Shown here in pieces: positions 11,766-22,382 of a stretch of DNA of 64,000 bases. Every line of letters begins with the position of its first letter. Position 1 is the first letter of the stretch. Source of the stretch: Harmothoe impar (taxonomy: Eukaryota > Annelida > Polychaeta > Phyllodocida > Polynoidae); assembly GCA_947462335.1 (NCBI GenBank), contig OX381707.1:32725618-32789617 (forward strand), read 5' to 3'. A model generated the notes under the pieces. The model did not search any database and was not told the DNA's origin. It was given only the letters and a program-made list of their open reading frames with translations. A program made the translations under genes and the position numbers.

Positions 11766-12410
11766 CATACAGGTGATGAATAAGGACTGTAGCGAAGGAT
11801 AGGGGGATTTATCATATGGTCTGGACCATAGCCTAGTTATCGCTTGAATATAGCATAGCGTAAACAAACTAATGGAATTACTCAATTTGACAACTTTCTG
11901 CTACTTCCCAGGCTTCACAATATATAAATGTTAATTAACATACTTTATACCACAGCAGGCACGGAGAACAAAGCATTTCACACCTCTTGTATACTGTATA
12001 CAGCTAGTGGCATAAAGTAGTTATAGGACTAGTACCAATCTGTAGGTGTATTCAGTGAAGGAGCCTATAAGACTCCTTCAATGTATTTTGCATACAGATT
12101 GGTACACATCCTATAACTACTACGTAACCAATAAAAGATAATATTAAGCAGCTTATGTATACTCACACACCATTCAAATCCGTCATCCTCCACATTTTAG
12201 CTTCAGTACCAATTGGATAATGGTATTCAACTACACACATGCACTCACATGGACTCACAATCCATCACGTTAAGAGACCACCAGTGTGCATGCTCAGGCA
12301 TCTGGGCTGTTAAAAGCCTGCAGGGGCTTTGTTTCTGTTCATGTTTAGATGTGAGATTAACCCAGATTCTTAATGCATTGCCATTGATTGAGTATTAATG
12401 CCATATCAGC
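11766..12410 (+). repeat. block 1 copy 2 (right part)
   Basis: Resumes the copy 1 sequence after the insertion. CATACAGGTGATGAA here matches CATACAGGTGGTGAA at 1802. The stretch 12208-12400 matches 2170-2345, with shared GGATAATGGTATTCAA, GGCTGTTAAAAGCCTGCAG and TTAACCCAGATTCTT. The hairpin at 12016-12121 is an extra insertion that has no counterpart in copy 1. Confidence 0.85.
12016..12121. mobile_element. 106-bp MITE-like hairpin
   Basis: Arms 12017-12044 and 12093-12120 pair with about 3 mismatches over 28 bp (core ACCAATCTGTA / TACAGATTGGT). The 48-nt centre contains a further stem, GAAGGAG against CTCCTTC. It is absent from block 1 copy 1. Confidence 0.7.
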
Positions 12411-12568
12411 TATTGGGTAACTAATATTGTAAGAAATATAAACAATTAGCATGGCCTCAACATATTCCCTTTGTAAAGTATATATCTACCAGTTAAAGAA
12501 GTTATAGTGGTAACTAAATGAAATTATATTTTTGATCATACCTCAAATCCTCATAATCCTCATCCACT

Positions 12569-12706
12569 CTAGCCTTTGCTATAACATAACACATTATTTT
12601 TCTCCCTTTTTCTACTTAATGCACCAATTATGGCCGGGAGTCTCAGTGGTGTCTTAGTAGTACTGTCATGTTGAAGCAGCTTCTCCTCCAGTCTCTGTAG
12701 ATTCAT
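12569..12706 (-). CDS. possible 45-codon terminal exon, unrecognised
   Basis: A minus-strand frame runs from ATG at 12706 to TAG at 12569. Its peptide starts MNLQRLEEKLLQHD, contains LRLPAIIGALSRKREK and is charged and helical in character, unlike the surrounding chance frames. CTACAG at 12700-12695 could be a splice acceptor, giving an exon that starts with the codons for RLEEKL. No donor is convincing before the stop, so it would be a last exon. No AATAAA signal was seen just downstream. I do not recognise the family, and no paralogue was found in block 1 copy 1. A chance frame remains quite possible. Confidence 0.25.
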   Translation of the reverse strand: MNLQRLEEKLLQHDSTTKTPLRLPAIIGALSRKREKNNVLCYSKG

Positions 12707-13249
12707 GACACACAACACTTAGCCACAGCTTAACCCCCTCAGGTCACCTGACCATGACCTTTAGCCCCCGGGTCAGCAGTAAGTCCATACCAGCCATGAC
12801 AGGTGCATGCTATAGTGCCTGCCCACACACTCTACCACTGTAGGGAGCCATCCTCTACTATACATAATGCTAACAGTGACTAAAAGGCTGTGTCTAGCCC
12901 TTGCCTGGAGTGGATCTAGTTCTATACTGCATGCAATGACAATATCAGTTCATTTTGCAATAGAGACCTGTCTACATACAAAGCCAGCATGAGTTCCGTA
13001 GTATGTTCTGCCTCAGCAGTTAAAATTATGTCTACACCTGCATCTCTGTCTATATTCGGTGTCTTGTTTATCTGTGTTACTATTTGTGTAATAGTACTAA
13101 CACAGGGTCCTGTAGCACATATAAAATCCATGTTATCCGCCGTGTACGTTTTAAGAACGAGCCACAGCCTGGCAGAGCCCCCAGGAAGTTAACCGTCATG
13201 TCTATGGCATGTTGTCCTATTATCGCCCACTCTATTATCGCCCAAAAAC

Positions 13250-13331
13250 TACACAATGACGTGATCAGCATAACGCGTGACGCTATAAGCAGCGGATGAC
13301 GTGCCGTCAGGATGCCTTTAGGCAGAGATTA
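13250..13331 (+). promoter_or_regulatory. CRE-rich promoter candidate
   Basis: Three TGACG words lie within 45 bp (13257, 13278, 13297), two of them as TGACGTG, in a locally CpG-rich patch. Upstream, TATTATCGCCCA occurs twice (13219-13230, 13233-13244). A candidate first exon with a good splice donor follows directly. No TATA box is clear. Confidence 0.3.
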
Positions 13332-13376
13332 ATGCGGAAAAGGGACCATCTGGAAAACAACAGAGGGTGAGTGAAG
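13332..13376 (+). CDS. possible first coding exon ending at a consensus donor
   Basis: ATG at 13332 opens MRKRDHLENNRG and reaches the donor CAGAGG|GTGAGT at 13376/13377, a close match to the animal consensus. The start context is weak (T at -3). It sits just after the CRE-rich patch. No downstream exon could be joined with confidence, so this is only a hypothesis for a plus-strand gene whose first intron would run into block 2. It could equally be a 5' UTR exon or chance. Confidence 0.2.
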
Positions 13377-13393
13377 GGGGATCACAGTAAACG

Positions 13394-13492
13394 AAAAACG
13401 TTATACATAGTTATAAAACGTTTCTCCATGCCTACTTATCATGGCAAAACGTTATATAATTTAAAAAACGTTATTTGAGGTAAAATAACGTA
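13394..13492. repeat. cluster of AACGTTAT motifs
   Basis: Five AACGTT or AACGTA words within 100 bp (near 13397, 13417, 13448, 13467, 13487), mostly as AAAACGTTAT or its complement. This is a local motif cluster of unknown role. Confidence 0.5.
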
Positions 13493-14509
13493 TTTTTGTT
13501 CCTCCGGCCAATTGATGCAGAGTACCCTGACCAGTTAGATGTAGTCGGTCTCTAAACAAACCTTAACCCGTGCCTGAGCCGAATGGATGCTTCTGGGCAT
13601 TGTCCATTTCTGTTTTTTTTAGTGTTTAATTTAGAAAACTTGATTTCAAATTTATTCTTGATGTCAGAGCTTGTGGAATAAAGCTACTGCAAATCTCACT
13701 CTGTCTTTTAATTTAACCATCTTCTTTCATGGATATCCATGGTTTTTTTTAATCAATGCATTTCGATTCAATTTAAAATCCTTAGGCCTAAAGTAATAGT
13801 TCTGAGTGTTAAAATCAGTGGGTGAAGTCCTTCAATTTAATAAAAGGCACATTTCCAGTTGAGAGAACATGATTGTATGCAATCTCCCCACCACCCAAAA
13901 GCCAAACATCATATTTCAACGTACGTATAATGGCTCACAGGCTCTGCTGCAAGTGTTGGATGTGACATCACTGATACAACCAGATAACACTGAATCCACG
14001 TTTTTAATTAAGAAGAAAGGAAAAAGAAAGGGATATGAAGATAGAAATTCCCCTGCAAATACCAGATTTGATTTCATCTCAGTCAGGGAAAAACATTAAT
14101 CATCTGCATGGTTTTCCCGTGGAAGCAACCAAGTAAAACACGATAAAAGTAAGGGTAACATAATTGCGAATAATTGGATTCATCTGCATTAGTCCTCAAT
14201 TATCATCTCTCGCATCATGCATACAGAGCATTGCATACTGCAGATTTTAACCACCACTCTTTATGTGGTCTACCAGGCTATGTTCATTCGTACTTTTGTA
14301 AAAGCCTGGCTGACAATGACACAATTTAAAGCATATTGAGCAAAATATTGGTATAACCTTAATCATGCCCCTGAATATAGCGCTCATGAAAGGAAAATAC
14401 TGTTCAATGATGGGACTGAGCCGTGTGACTGTGGAATGTCGGGAGCTGTAGGGTACATGGTCTGAGGGGCACAGTTTCGCATCATTCTCCCAGGAAAGTA
14501 TCTTACACT

Positions 14510-14763
14510 GAAAAAGTAAACTTGTCTCCAGACTCGTCGAAGCGACTATCATAAAATAAACGAGTCAAAAGTTGTCTAACCCATCAGGTTACCATCCCAC
14601 AAATAGAATCTGGAGCTGGAAAATGCCTGGTTTCTGGATGGCACATGCCAGTGGGTCTTTTATCTCCAGCGAGATGTTCCCGCTTCCTTGTCACTTAGAC
14701 GAGATTTTGATTTGTTTATTTTATGACCATTACTTGGAGTCTGGAGACAAGTTTACTTTTTGA
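14510..14763. mobile_element. 254-bp foldback element
   Basis: Left arm 14511-14579 and right arm 14694-14762 are inverted copies over about 69 bp. The outer block AAAAAGTAAACTTGTCTCCA is exact in both, and CATAAAATAAAC is also shared. The middle of about 114 bp is not obviously self-complementary. A minus-strand frame of about 100 codons at 14247-14552 overlaps the left arm and is unrecognised. Confidence 0.75.
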
Positions 14764-14769
14764 GGGTAC

Positions 14770-15319
14770 AGGCCATGTATTCACCTGTTATCTATTAAGT
14801 AGGGTATGCCCGTAATAAGACATTGATTTATCTTGTATCACCGGGAAGGTGTTGATAACCATGCGCATTCAGTCAATATGCTCTCTTTGTTTGGCACTAT
14901 AGAACAAGTCTATATTACGTGAATATTTTTGACTTTATAATTTCAACACAGTCATCATGGCAAGGATTGCTCGGCAGCCACTATAATATTACATAATCCA
15001 GCTCTGATAAGGCAGCAAAGCTTGATCAACACACCTATCAACATAACATTATTATAGCTAAAGTCAAATGGTGAAACAGAGTAAAGCTCTTCAAATATAC
15101 ACAGGTACACTAGGTAATCTCTTCCTTGAACATTATTATTCCTAAACTCCAATATGTGTCTGGCACACACATGTTAGTAAAATGTTCAGATGCCGACATG
15201 ATATTTAAGTATGGTAATATGTAATGCACAACACACCAGATTTTAGCCTTAGTTGTTGTGTCTAAAATGTCACACTGACATTAAAGATAGTGTTTCCTCA
15301 GTAATTTCCCACCTTCATA
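14770..15319. other. unassigned DNA before block 2
   Basis: No repeat, RNA or credible frame was recognised. Confidence 0.4.
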
Positions 15320-16748
15320 GGTATAGGCATCAGGTATTATCTCCTCAGCATGTATTTATGGTGCAAATCATCCCACTTCCCTAATCCTTTGGGTATACTA
15401 TATTTCCCTTCCTACACCTCCTATCCAGACTCAGAGGCAAACACTATAAAGCCCGGATGCACACTGGGGGATATAATCTACTCCGCCCCAGCTTATCACA
15501 TAAAACACATCAATCTAACTCTTCCTAGGTACCTTATCTTAGTATATATATATGAATCAACATCTATTCATGGATAATATAATAGCTTACAGATAATGTA
15601 CAAGCTACATATTCGTGTTAACACCTTTCGTTCTATATTCATTCCTTTAGGATAGATCTTATTGCTATGGACGATACACCTGATGTATTAGTTTAGGTCT
15701 AGGTAAATTCCACCCAACCTCTAACTTAGCCTTGATTCTCCCGCTACGAGCTTTTGCATGAGATCTCATGAGCTGCGAGAAAGATCTTTACTTCAATCAC
15801 AATATTAGCTGGATTATAGCAGGCTTGTCATGATTTGAATCTAATAGTAAAATCAATTGATGCTAGCTTTTACATCTCCGAGAGGAGGGTCGGTGTTAGA
15901 TTATCAGATTTCTGTAAATATGATCATGAACTAGGTATGATTAAGCTCATAGGGCCACGTTTCATGTTGCACACAAAACAGGCATCCGATGTAGCGGTCA
16001 ATGAATAACTCGTGTGTGCACAGAAAGGCAAAGAATTAGCTTCATTTTCCAATATTCACTTTGCATACCTGCATCCAAAGGAGATGAGTTGGTAATTTGA
16101 TAACACTAAAACTGTTCTAAATAATCATACAGGCTAAAAGCCTATGTATTGAACAGTAAAAGTGGATGCTTACAAAAACATATTTAAGAGTTATTCAACG
16201 TAGTCCGAGGTATAGAAGTCTGACTTTATTGTGCACCGACAATCATCAACATGGTATATGCCATTTGTACTATTATTATATTGAAGACATGAAACCCTGG
16301 AACTCTCAGGGGCCGCTCCTTCTTCTCTCAGCTATTGTGTTGTAGGGATTGTAATGGTTAGTGAAAGATGATGCATGGCATGTCTGAGAGGGGCCAAACT
16401 GTAATCACAATAAGACCCTGATTGGGGAGGAATTCAATTGGAGCTGTCTGTGAAAGATGGCAGTCCTTAAAGTGAATTACAATGATCCTTGATGAATAAT
16501 TGAACTGTGCTGAAAATGGAAAAAACTGAGCACAATTTCACTGTGCTGCAGGCTGTCCATTATATCTAGGCAGGAACTAGTTGGGATTTAGTTTAGCCTG
16601 TTTTTGATGTTTGTCCTGCATTTGTCACAAAGATAGAGTGCTAGTTCATGGCCCTGCTAATAGGAAATGGGTGGTCGGAATATTTTTGCTAAAGGGGAAG
16701 GAAGCAGGAGGTTGAACCTGTTTATTTTCTTATGATGTGTATATGTCA

Positions 16749-17178
16749 CGCGCAATATCGGAATTTGCGCAATATCGGAACTCCTACATGAACATAAAAT
16801 ATATTATAAAATATATCAGTATACCCCTCAAACAGAAAGGTAGGGCAAGAAATGTATTTGCAAGGAGGTTATTCTGTATCATTTCAGGCCCAGGCAGCCA
16901 AAGGCCCAATGTTTTATCACAGCAGATGCATTTCTGCCACACCTTATTCACAGCTACATACAGGTGTAACATGCATGTGGGTTCTCCCTGACTGTTTTCA
17001 CACCTCCAAGATGCAATACAGTATCCTCAAACATAGCTGAAATATATATTTATATTCTATATCTGTAGCTACAATAAAAATAGAGAGGAGTTCTGATACT
17101 GTGCAATCTAACTATGGTGCAATTCCGGAATTGCCATGCGCAGTTCCGGAATTGTACAGGGGCAATTCCGGAACTGGG
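16749..17178. repeat. TTCCGGAA-rich insert candidate in copy A
   Basis: GCGCAATATCGGAA occurs twice at 16750-16781. AATTCCGGAA or AGTTCCGGAA occurs three times at 17121-17174. These clusters bracket about 330 bp that seems missing at the matching place in copy B (24480-24640). Terminal clusters of a short motif suggest a small mobile element, but exact ends and a target duplication were not found. Confidence 0.4.
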
Positions 17179-17958
17179 CTGGTTACCTGTAGGCCTATAA
17201 TATTTCCTTTACAACACTATACATGTTCAAAAAGATCAGCTTGATTCGTCTTGTGAATAGGCGTCTCAGACGTCCTTCCCTTTTGTCTTCACCTTCCATG
17301 GCTAGTCCGACGTTCTCCCATCCCCAACCCCAGTATTCATATTTTAGCCCACATCATACCCACCCCCTCCCTCAGTACAGGGCCCCTATTCCTGATCTAT
17401 CCCCTATAAATGTCAGATCGATCCTAAGGCCCTAGGCTCTGTCTCTGGCTGAGGGTATTATAACATCACAAATTTACTTCATCTCCCAACATGCAACCTA
17501 GCACCAAAAAAGTATTCTTCACAACAAACAAACAATCCTTCAAATGCTGCTATGTTCCTCCACCTATCTTCTCGGCCCCCCATCATTCTTGTATGCAATT
17601 ATTATCTTTTAAACCTCTGTTAGATCATCAATATAAGTTTAAAGAAAATTGTTTCCTTCCCCTTTAATTTCCCTCTGTAATGCTGCAGCAAGGAGGTGTT
17701 CATCACCTCACAAGTGGTCACGGAAAAAGATACTGTACACTGGGTACCACTGGAAAGCTGTGAATGTGCAGATTACAACCCTGGCGAGTGTAAAAAGCTA
17801 CGTGGGGGACAAACTTGGAAGTGGTACATTGAAAATATAAAGTTGAAAATAAGCTTTTAATTAGAAAAAAATTCAAATAAAAGCAAATAAAGACTTTGAA
17901 TGCATATTTTGCCACATGGGGATAAAGTAGCATTGCCATGAATGAAATCTAAGATTTG

Positions 17959-17988
17959 AGGTCCAAGGTCAAGGTCAAAGGTTGACCA
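17959..17988. repeat. AGGTCA-type repeats, left end
   Basis: Successive GGTC(C/A)A words include GGTCAAAGGTTGA, close to a DR1 nuclear-receptor element. They mirror the array at 20143-20192. Confidence 0.5.
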
Positions 17989-18330
17989 TTTGGTATATGA
18001 TCAGATGTGTTGTGACAACTCTTTATGTGTGGAGTGTGACATTTATTACCTAATACAATGTTATGTTGGAGTGTATGAAATACGTTCCTGTTGATGTCAT
18101 GTCAAGGTCATGACCTCATGATACATATGTTCCCATCCAGCAGCAGAGAAGTGATTGCAAGGGGCCTGCTTACATTGAAAGTACATGTAAATACATGCAT
18201 AACATATCTTATGATAGCCTGATGGTTAAGGTGACTTATCTTTCCTTTACACTATGAACAACAAGAATCACCTACTTTTTCTCAATGCTGTGTCTTATAT
18301 GCATTCTTGACCTTTTTTACCTTTCTTACA

Positions 18331-18776
18331 TTAATCATCCTCAGAGTCAATGGTTTCTGGTAGCATGGAGTACATGTTTAAACATGTGTCAATGTTGTTT
18401 GCACTGTTACAGCCACAGGCAGGAACGCAGGGTTGTTTGTGACTAAAACATGCCCAGTTATCTGAGCATGTATTTGAACATTCAAAGATGAGATCATTCA
18501 AAGGTTTTGGGCACTGCAGCCTTGTGACATGGCTTTTGGGATGAGCCTACCAGACTTCTGTTGCCAACCATTTTCAATCAGATCTTGAAAGCTAATTTGA
18601 GCTAACTTCCAGATCCTTAGCTGAAATGCTGCTCGCTGGACATGAAGAATAAAGCTGTCCTCCATTGGTGGTAGTTTCTTTCCAGGCACTTTTGACTTTT
18701 GACATGAGGCCATGGAACAGCATAGGTTGTTGAGGTTACTTGCAACATCTTTGCTCCAATACAGCAGGGGTAGACA
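18331..18776 (-). pseudogene. relic of a transposon-associated cysteine-rich open frame
   Basis: The minus-strand frame from 18776 includes KKLPPMEDSFILHVQRAAFQ, LRIWKLAQISF and NGWQQKSGRLIPK. This recalls the LPPTxDxxxxHxxRAxxQxxxW ... GW pattern just before a cysteine-rich tail in many uncharacterised invertebrate and fish proteins linked to mobile DNA. The matching tail lies in another frame, from about 18497 down to a TAA at 18331. It contains CSNTCSDNWACFSHKQPCVP and CGCNSANNIDTC, then ends acidic. One frameshift near 18500 therefore separates the two parts. The upstream frame at 18786-19145 (minus) may belong to the same relic but is not recognised. The family match is from memory of its pattern, not from a search. 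Confidence 0.5.
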
Positions 18777-19423
18777 CTAACTTTATCAGCCATGGGCCAC
18801 CCAGGCCCACAGCTTCAAAAATCTACGTGCCCAAACCACTTCCACCTGACTTGATCTAGTATTGGGCACACTGTTATTTCCATCCCCCACTTCTATACCA
18901 AAATTTGTAGTACTGGACTGTCTTCCACCTGACGCCAATCTAGTATTGGGCGAACTATCATTTCCATCCCCAACTACCATACCAACACATGAAGTACTAG
19001 ACTTTCTTCCCAAAACATAATCCATGTTATAATGTCTGACATAGGAGGACTTACAACTCATGTGATACTTTACTAAGAGATTCCCAGTGGATATTTGAAG
19101 AGTTTCGTTGCAAAACGCAACAAATCCATTCCAGAATTGAAGCATGTAGTGCTTTCTCTAAGGCTACGATATTGGCAATTATAGTGCCTCTGATATAATG
19201 TGTATACCAGAAGGGACATAAAGACATGAAAAATAGAATTTTGAAGAAAAATTATTTCAAAATTGCATTTACCCTTTCCTATCCTACACACTTGTCAAAA
19301 GTTGGTGTCATTTTTCAAAATGGCGCTTATTGCGTTTTGGAACCAAACTCTTCATTTCCTCCTTGTGGCAGATGATATCACGTCCAACTTTATCATCTCT
19401 GGATGTACATGCATTGAAAAGTG

Positions 19424-19560
19424 AAGTATAGTATAGTATAGTATTCCTTTATTTATACTGAGTAAGATACAGAGGCCGCAGGCCCCGATTACGTATTTCC
19501 CAGTACACCTTGAGTGAGGTGGTGGGGGCCAAAAGATTTCGACCCCTGGACCAGGGAGTG
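19424..19560 (-). mobile_element. 3' end of a minus-strand retroposon
   Basis: Read on the minus strand, a GGCCTGCGGCCTCTGTATCT body runs into AGTATAAATAAAGGAATAC and ends in about four ACTAT-type units (19424-19443 on the plus strand). A short tandem tail after a conserved 3' region is typical of non-LTR elements and their SINE partners. Only the end is present and no reverse transcriptase was found. Confidence 0.5.
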
Positions 19561-20142
19561 TAAGGAACTTTGACCCCTGTTTGGGGGTTCAAAAAATGTC
19601 ACTCTGTTTTGAGCTAAAAGTCTGCCTGTGACTATGCTTCAGTGGGTCTGTGCGCACTGATTTATGACCCATAGGCAAAGGCTAAATAAAAAATTCTGCA
19701 TGCTCCATGGGAAAACACACCATCTCACCCACCCAATCCCCATTGTTAAAAGAATGATGACTCCCTAAAGGGACAATATCACCACTCACACTTAACCACA
19801 TAGGAAACTAGAAACTAGAACAGTACTAGAAATGTGAATAGGACATGCTCAGTGATTATGCCCCTTTAAATTGACAAGGCATGGAAATAGTTTTGACCTT
19901 TACCTTGTATCTCAGTTGGTTTCACCTCATTGCTTTCCCAAAGTAGGCAGCCCTTCTCCATTTATGATGCAGAGCTGCCTACCTGGTGTGCCATTGCAGA
20001 CCCAGACAATCATTTTTATGCGAAATTGATATAATGACCTTGACCTTTATGTTAGAGGTTGCATAAAAAACTTGTATCATAATAGATATTGCCTTTGTGT
20101 ATGGAAGGTTATGATTTCAGATCACATCAAAACACCGGATAC

Positions 20143-20192
20143 TTGACCTTTGACCTAAGACCTTAGACCTTAGACCTTTGACCTTTGACCTA
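20143..20192. repeat. TGACCTTTGACCT array, right end
   Basis: About seven (T)GACCT(T/A) half-sites in 50 bp. Two stretches read TTGACCTTTGACCT, a perfect DR1-type nuclear-receptor element when read on the other strand. Confidence 0.6.
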
Positions 20193-20489
20193 CTATTTGT
20201 CAGATTCATGTATTAGCATTATATTATATCATGCCAAGAGACAATGAACAATTAATCTGTTGAATTGCAGCAAAATTTATATTTTCCTATTAAAACCTCA
20301 TTTCAAACTTTTTATTTTCAATGTAGAAGTGCCAAGTTTGTCCCCCACAGAGAGTTTTACACTCACCAGGTCTATAATCTACATATTCACAGCTTTCCAG
20401 CGATACCTTGTGTCTGGTATCTTTTTCTATGACCACTCTTCTCAGAAATAATGCCCGTAGCAGCCCAGTGCTGCAGCATTACTGTCTAT

Positions 20490-20625
20490 TCATTTCCTGC
20501 CTCCTCCTACTCTGCTATACCTCTCCCTTACCATCCGTCGTCTTCATTTATCTCTGCCCCTTTCCTTCTATTCTCTCTCCCCTTTTCCACCCCTATCCGT
20601 TCTTTCCTCTCACCTCGTCATAGGC
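20490..20625 (+). repeat. pyrimidine-rich tract, copy A
   Basis: CT-rich low complexity with a related CT-rich tract at 25080-25400 in copy B. Frames of up to 100 codons here reflect composition only. Confidence 0.6.
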
Positions 20626-20754
20626 CCAGGCGTGCATTCATATGTTCATTCATATTTTAATGCTTTCCCTACCATTTTTGTTTGTACCCTATTTAATTTT
20701 TTTCTTTATGCATACACCTGCGGTCCGGTGAGTGCCCCGTCCTCTCCTCCAGGC

Positions 20755-21110
20755 TCATCCCCCTGTCTCCACCGCCTACCGTTGGCAATCTACTACATCT
20801 CTCGCAGGTATTGCTCCGGGACTCCTCCGGCTCCTCTCCAATTGCCTCTATGATTTATCACCATTTCTCTTATCAAAGTCTCCTTCACCTTCCTTAGTAG
20901 GCGCAGCTATAAGAGCCAATCAGAAGCCCCGACGCATCGCTCCCGAGTCCTTCAGCCAATGAAGGGCTCTGGAGAGAATGATCTCATGCGCTGACAGGAA
21001 GTGCTTGAAGGAATATGCACAGAGGTCCCAGTGAGAGGTTATAGTGAATTTAGAGTGACTGATGGGATGTCCCAAGGTCCCATGATGCACCTCACTGTGG
21101 ATTTCCTTTT
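20755..21110. promoter_or_regulatory. conserved island, block 2 copy A (candidate cis-regulatory module)
   Basis: About 80 percent identity to 25340-25660, higher than the block average. The best-kept core contains CTCTATGATTTATC, TTTCTCTTATCAAAGTCTCC, two CCAAT boxes (AGCCAATCAGAAG, CAGCCAATG) and CTGACAGGAA. GATA-type words (TTATC, CTTATC) and CCAAT spacing persist in both copies. No open frame persists. It reads as non-coding regulatory DNA, by inference. Confidence 0.45.
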
Positions 21111-21205
21111 GTTATTATATTCCCAACGTATAATCTCCGGTGAATCTAGGATATGACACTACAAATGGCTAAAGTGTAGAGACTAAATCATTATTTGAAC
21201 CTGCA

Positions 21206-21265
21206 GTGGTGGCCTAGTGTTAGAGTGTTGGCTTCTCATACAGAAGATTGGCGACACAACCCCTA
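21206..21265 (+). other. degenerate tRNA-like (SINE head) sequence
   Basis: GTGGCCTAGTGTTAGAGTG matches the D-arm/A-box region of tRNA-derived SINEs. CTTCTCATACAGAAG can form a shortened anticodon-type stem. The B box is eroded. The matching place in copy B (25855-25910) is still more decayed, so it predates the duplication. Confidence 0.4.
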
Positions 21266-21879
21266 AGGCAGGCCCGTAGTGAAGACCATTTGGAAACAAT
21301 ATTAACAAAAGCGATGAAGAAAGGAGAAGAAAAAACGTTTAGGTAGGCTTGATTAAGACAGATCCATCTTTCAAACCACAGATTTTGCTACACACGAGTG
21401 CCCAACCACTGTGCAATTTGCATAACACCCGTCCGAATCAGTCAGATGTAAATTAACTTAGAGAAGTATGTCAGCAAAAACTGCTATAATTCTATGATTA
21501 TTAAGTGGCAGTGCATACTAAACATGGACATCTGTCTTTCAGATGTCTAATCAAAATGGTTGATTGAAATTATACACCACAATGTAATATTTGGGCCTAA
21601 TTTGTTGATATCGGTGAATATTTCTTATTTCTGAGTTGTAACTGTGTCCCCACCGATGGAGAGAATTATTAACCCTTTATATAACGCTTACCATGATAAC
21701 TAAAATGGGATCAATTAGTTAAAGCATTGATACTACATTAAATATAGTAAGCATCGGTCACATGTATATTTAATATGATAAAAACAAAGAATCTCTAGAA
21801 TTCTGAAGAACATTATTGTTATTGGAAATGAGTGCACTAGCCGATGCAATGCCGACAATAATAGCGAGGATTACGTAGT

Positions 21880-22011
21880 AGTTAAACATCTGCCAGACAC
21901 CTTTACCGAAGATATTGGCCACAGTCAAGGCTGATCACGAGTCAGAGATGAGTGTGCTCAGTCATGGCTAAACCAATATCCTCAGTAAAGGGGTCTGGCA
22001 GTGGTTTAACT
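21880..22011. mobile_element. 132-nt hairpin (foldback element)
   Basis: AGTTAAACATCTGCCAGACA at 21880 pairs with the complement of TGTCTGGCAG-like sequence ending at 22011. Arms are about 50 bp with roughly 80 percent complementarity (shared cores CTGCCAGAC, CCTTTAC, GATATTGG) around a loop of about 20 nt. Confidence 0.65.
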
Positions 22012-22382
22012 AATATAAGCCACACCAATGGTGAGTGTTTTCTCACCGTTTGCACGTCATATACAGTCAGGCAGTTTCTTTTGTCTTTCCACGCAAGTGT
22101 AGTATTATGAAATATTATACAGCCAGACCAAACCCAATTGAAAACGGGTGACAGTCCACCACAATAGTAATCCCAGGGATTAAGAGGGATTACGTCCGTT
22201 TACAGTTAGTTTGCTGGGATGTTCAGGAGTGTATTTTGAGCAGAGGAATGTAATCCAGTAAGCTGTTTGTCTGGTACTAAATAAATGGTTAGATATTTTC
22301 TTGCTCTATTGAACTAATTATCCCCTTTGTCTGGGAACTCAAGCAGCTATGATTGACTAGGGTATAAAAAAGGTGAGTTACT

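Larger units (their letters stand above)
17677..20482. mobile_element. 2.8-kb insertion in block 2 copy A
   Basis: Copy B runs straight through this point (about 24960-25080). The insertion edges carry an inverted 14-bp repeat, GTAATGCTGCAGCA at 17677-17690 and its complement at 20469-20482. AGGTCA-type repeats lie in inverted orientation inside both ends (17959-17988 and 20143-20192), and the neighbouring DNA is loosely inverted-similar. It contains a cysteine-rich pseudogene and a retroposon tail, both on the minus strand. No target duplication was identified, so the exact borders are uncertain. Confidence 0.5.

Noticed and set aside
18786..19145. 119-codon minus-strand frame inside the 2.8-kb insertion
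   Set aside because: It may belong to the neighbouring pseudogene, but no motif was recognised and an internal near-repeat (GDGN...PNTR twice) makes it unreliable. Not annotated separately.
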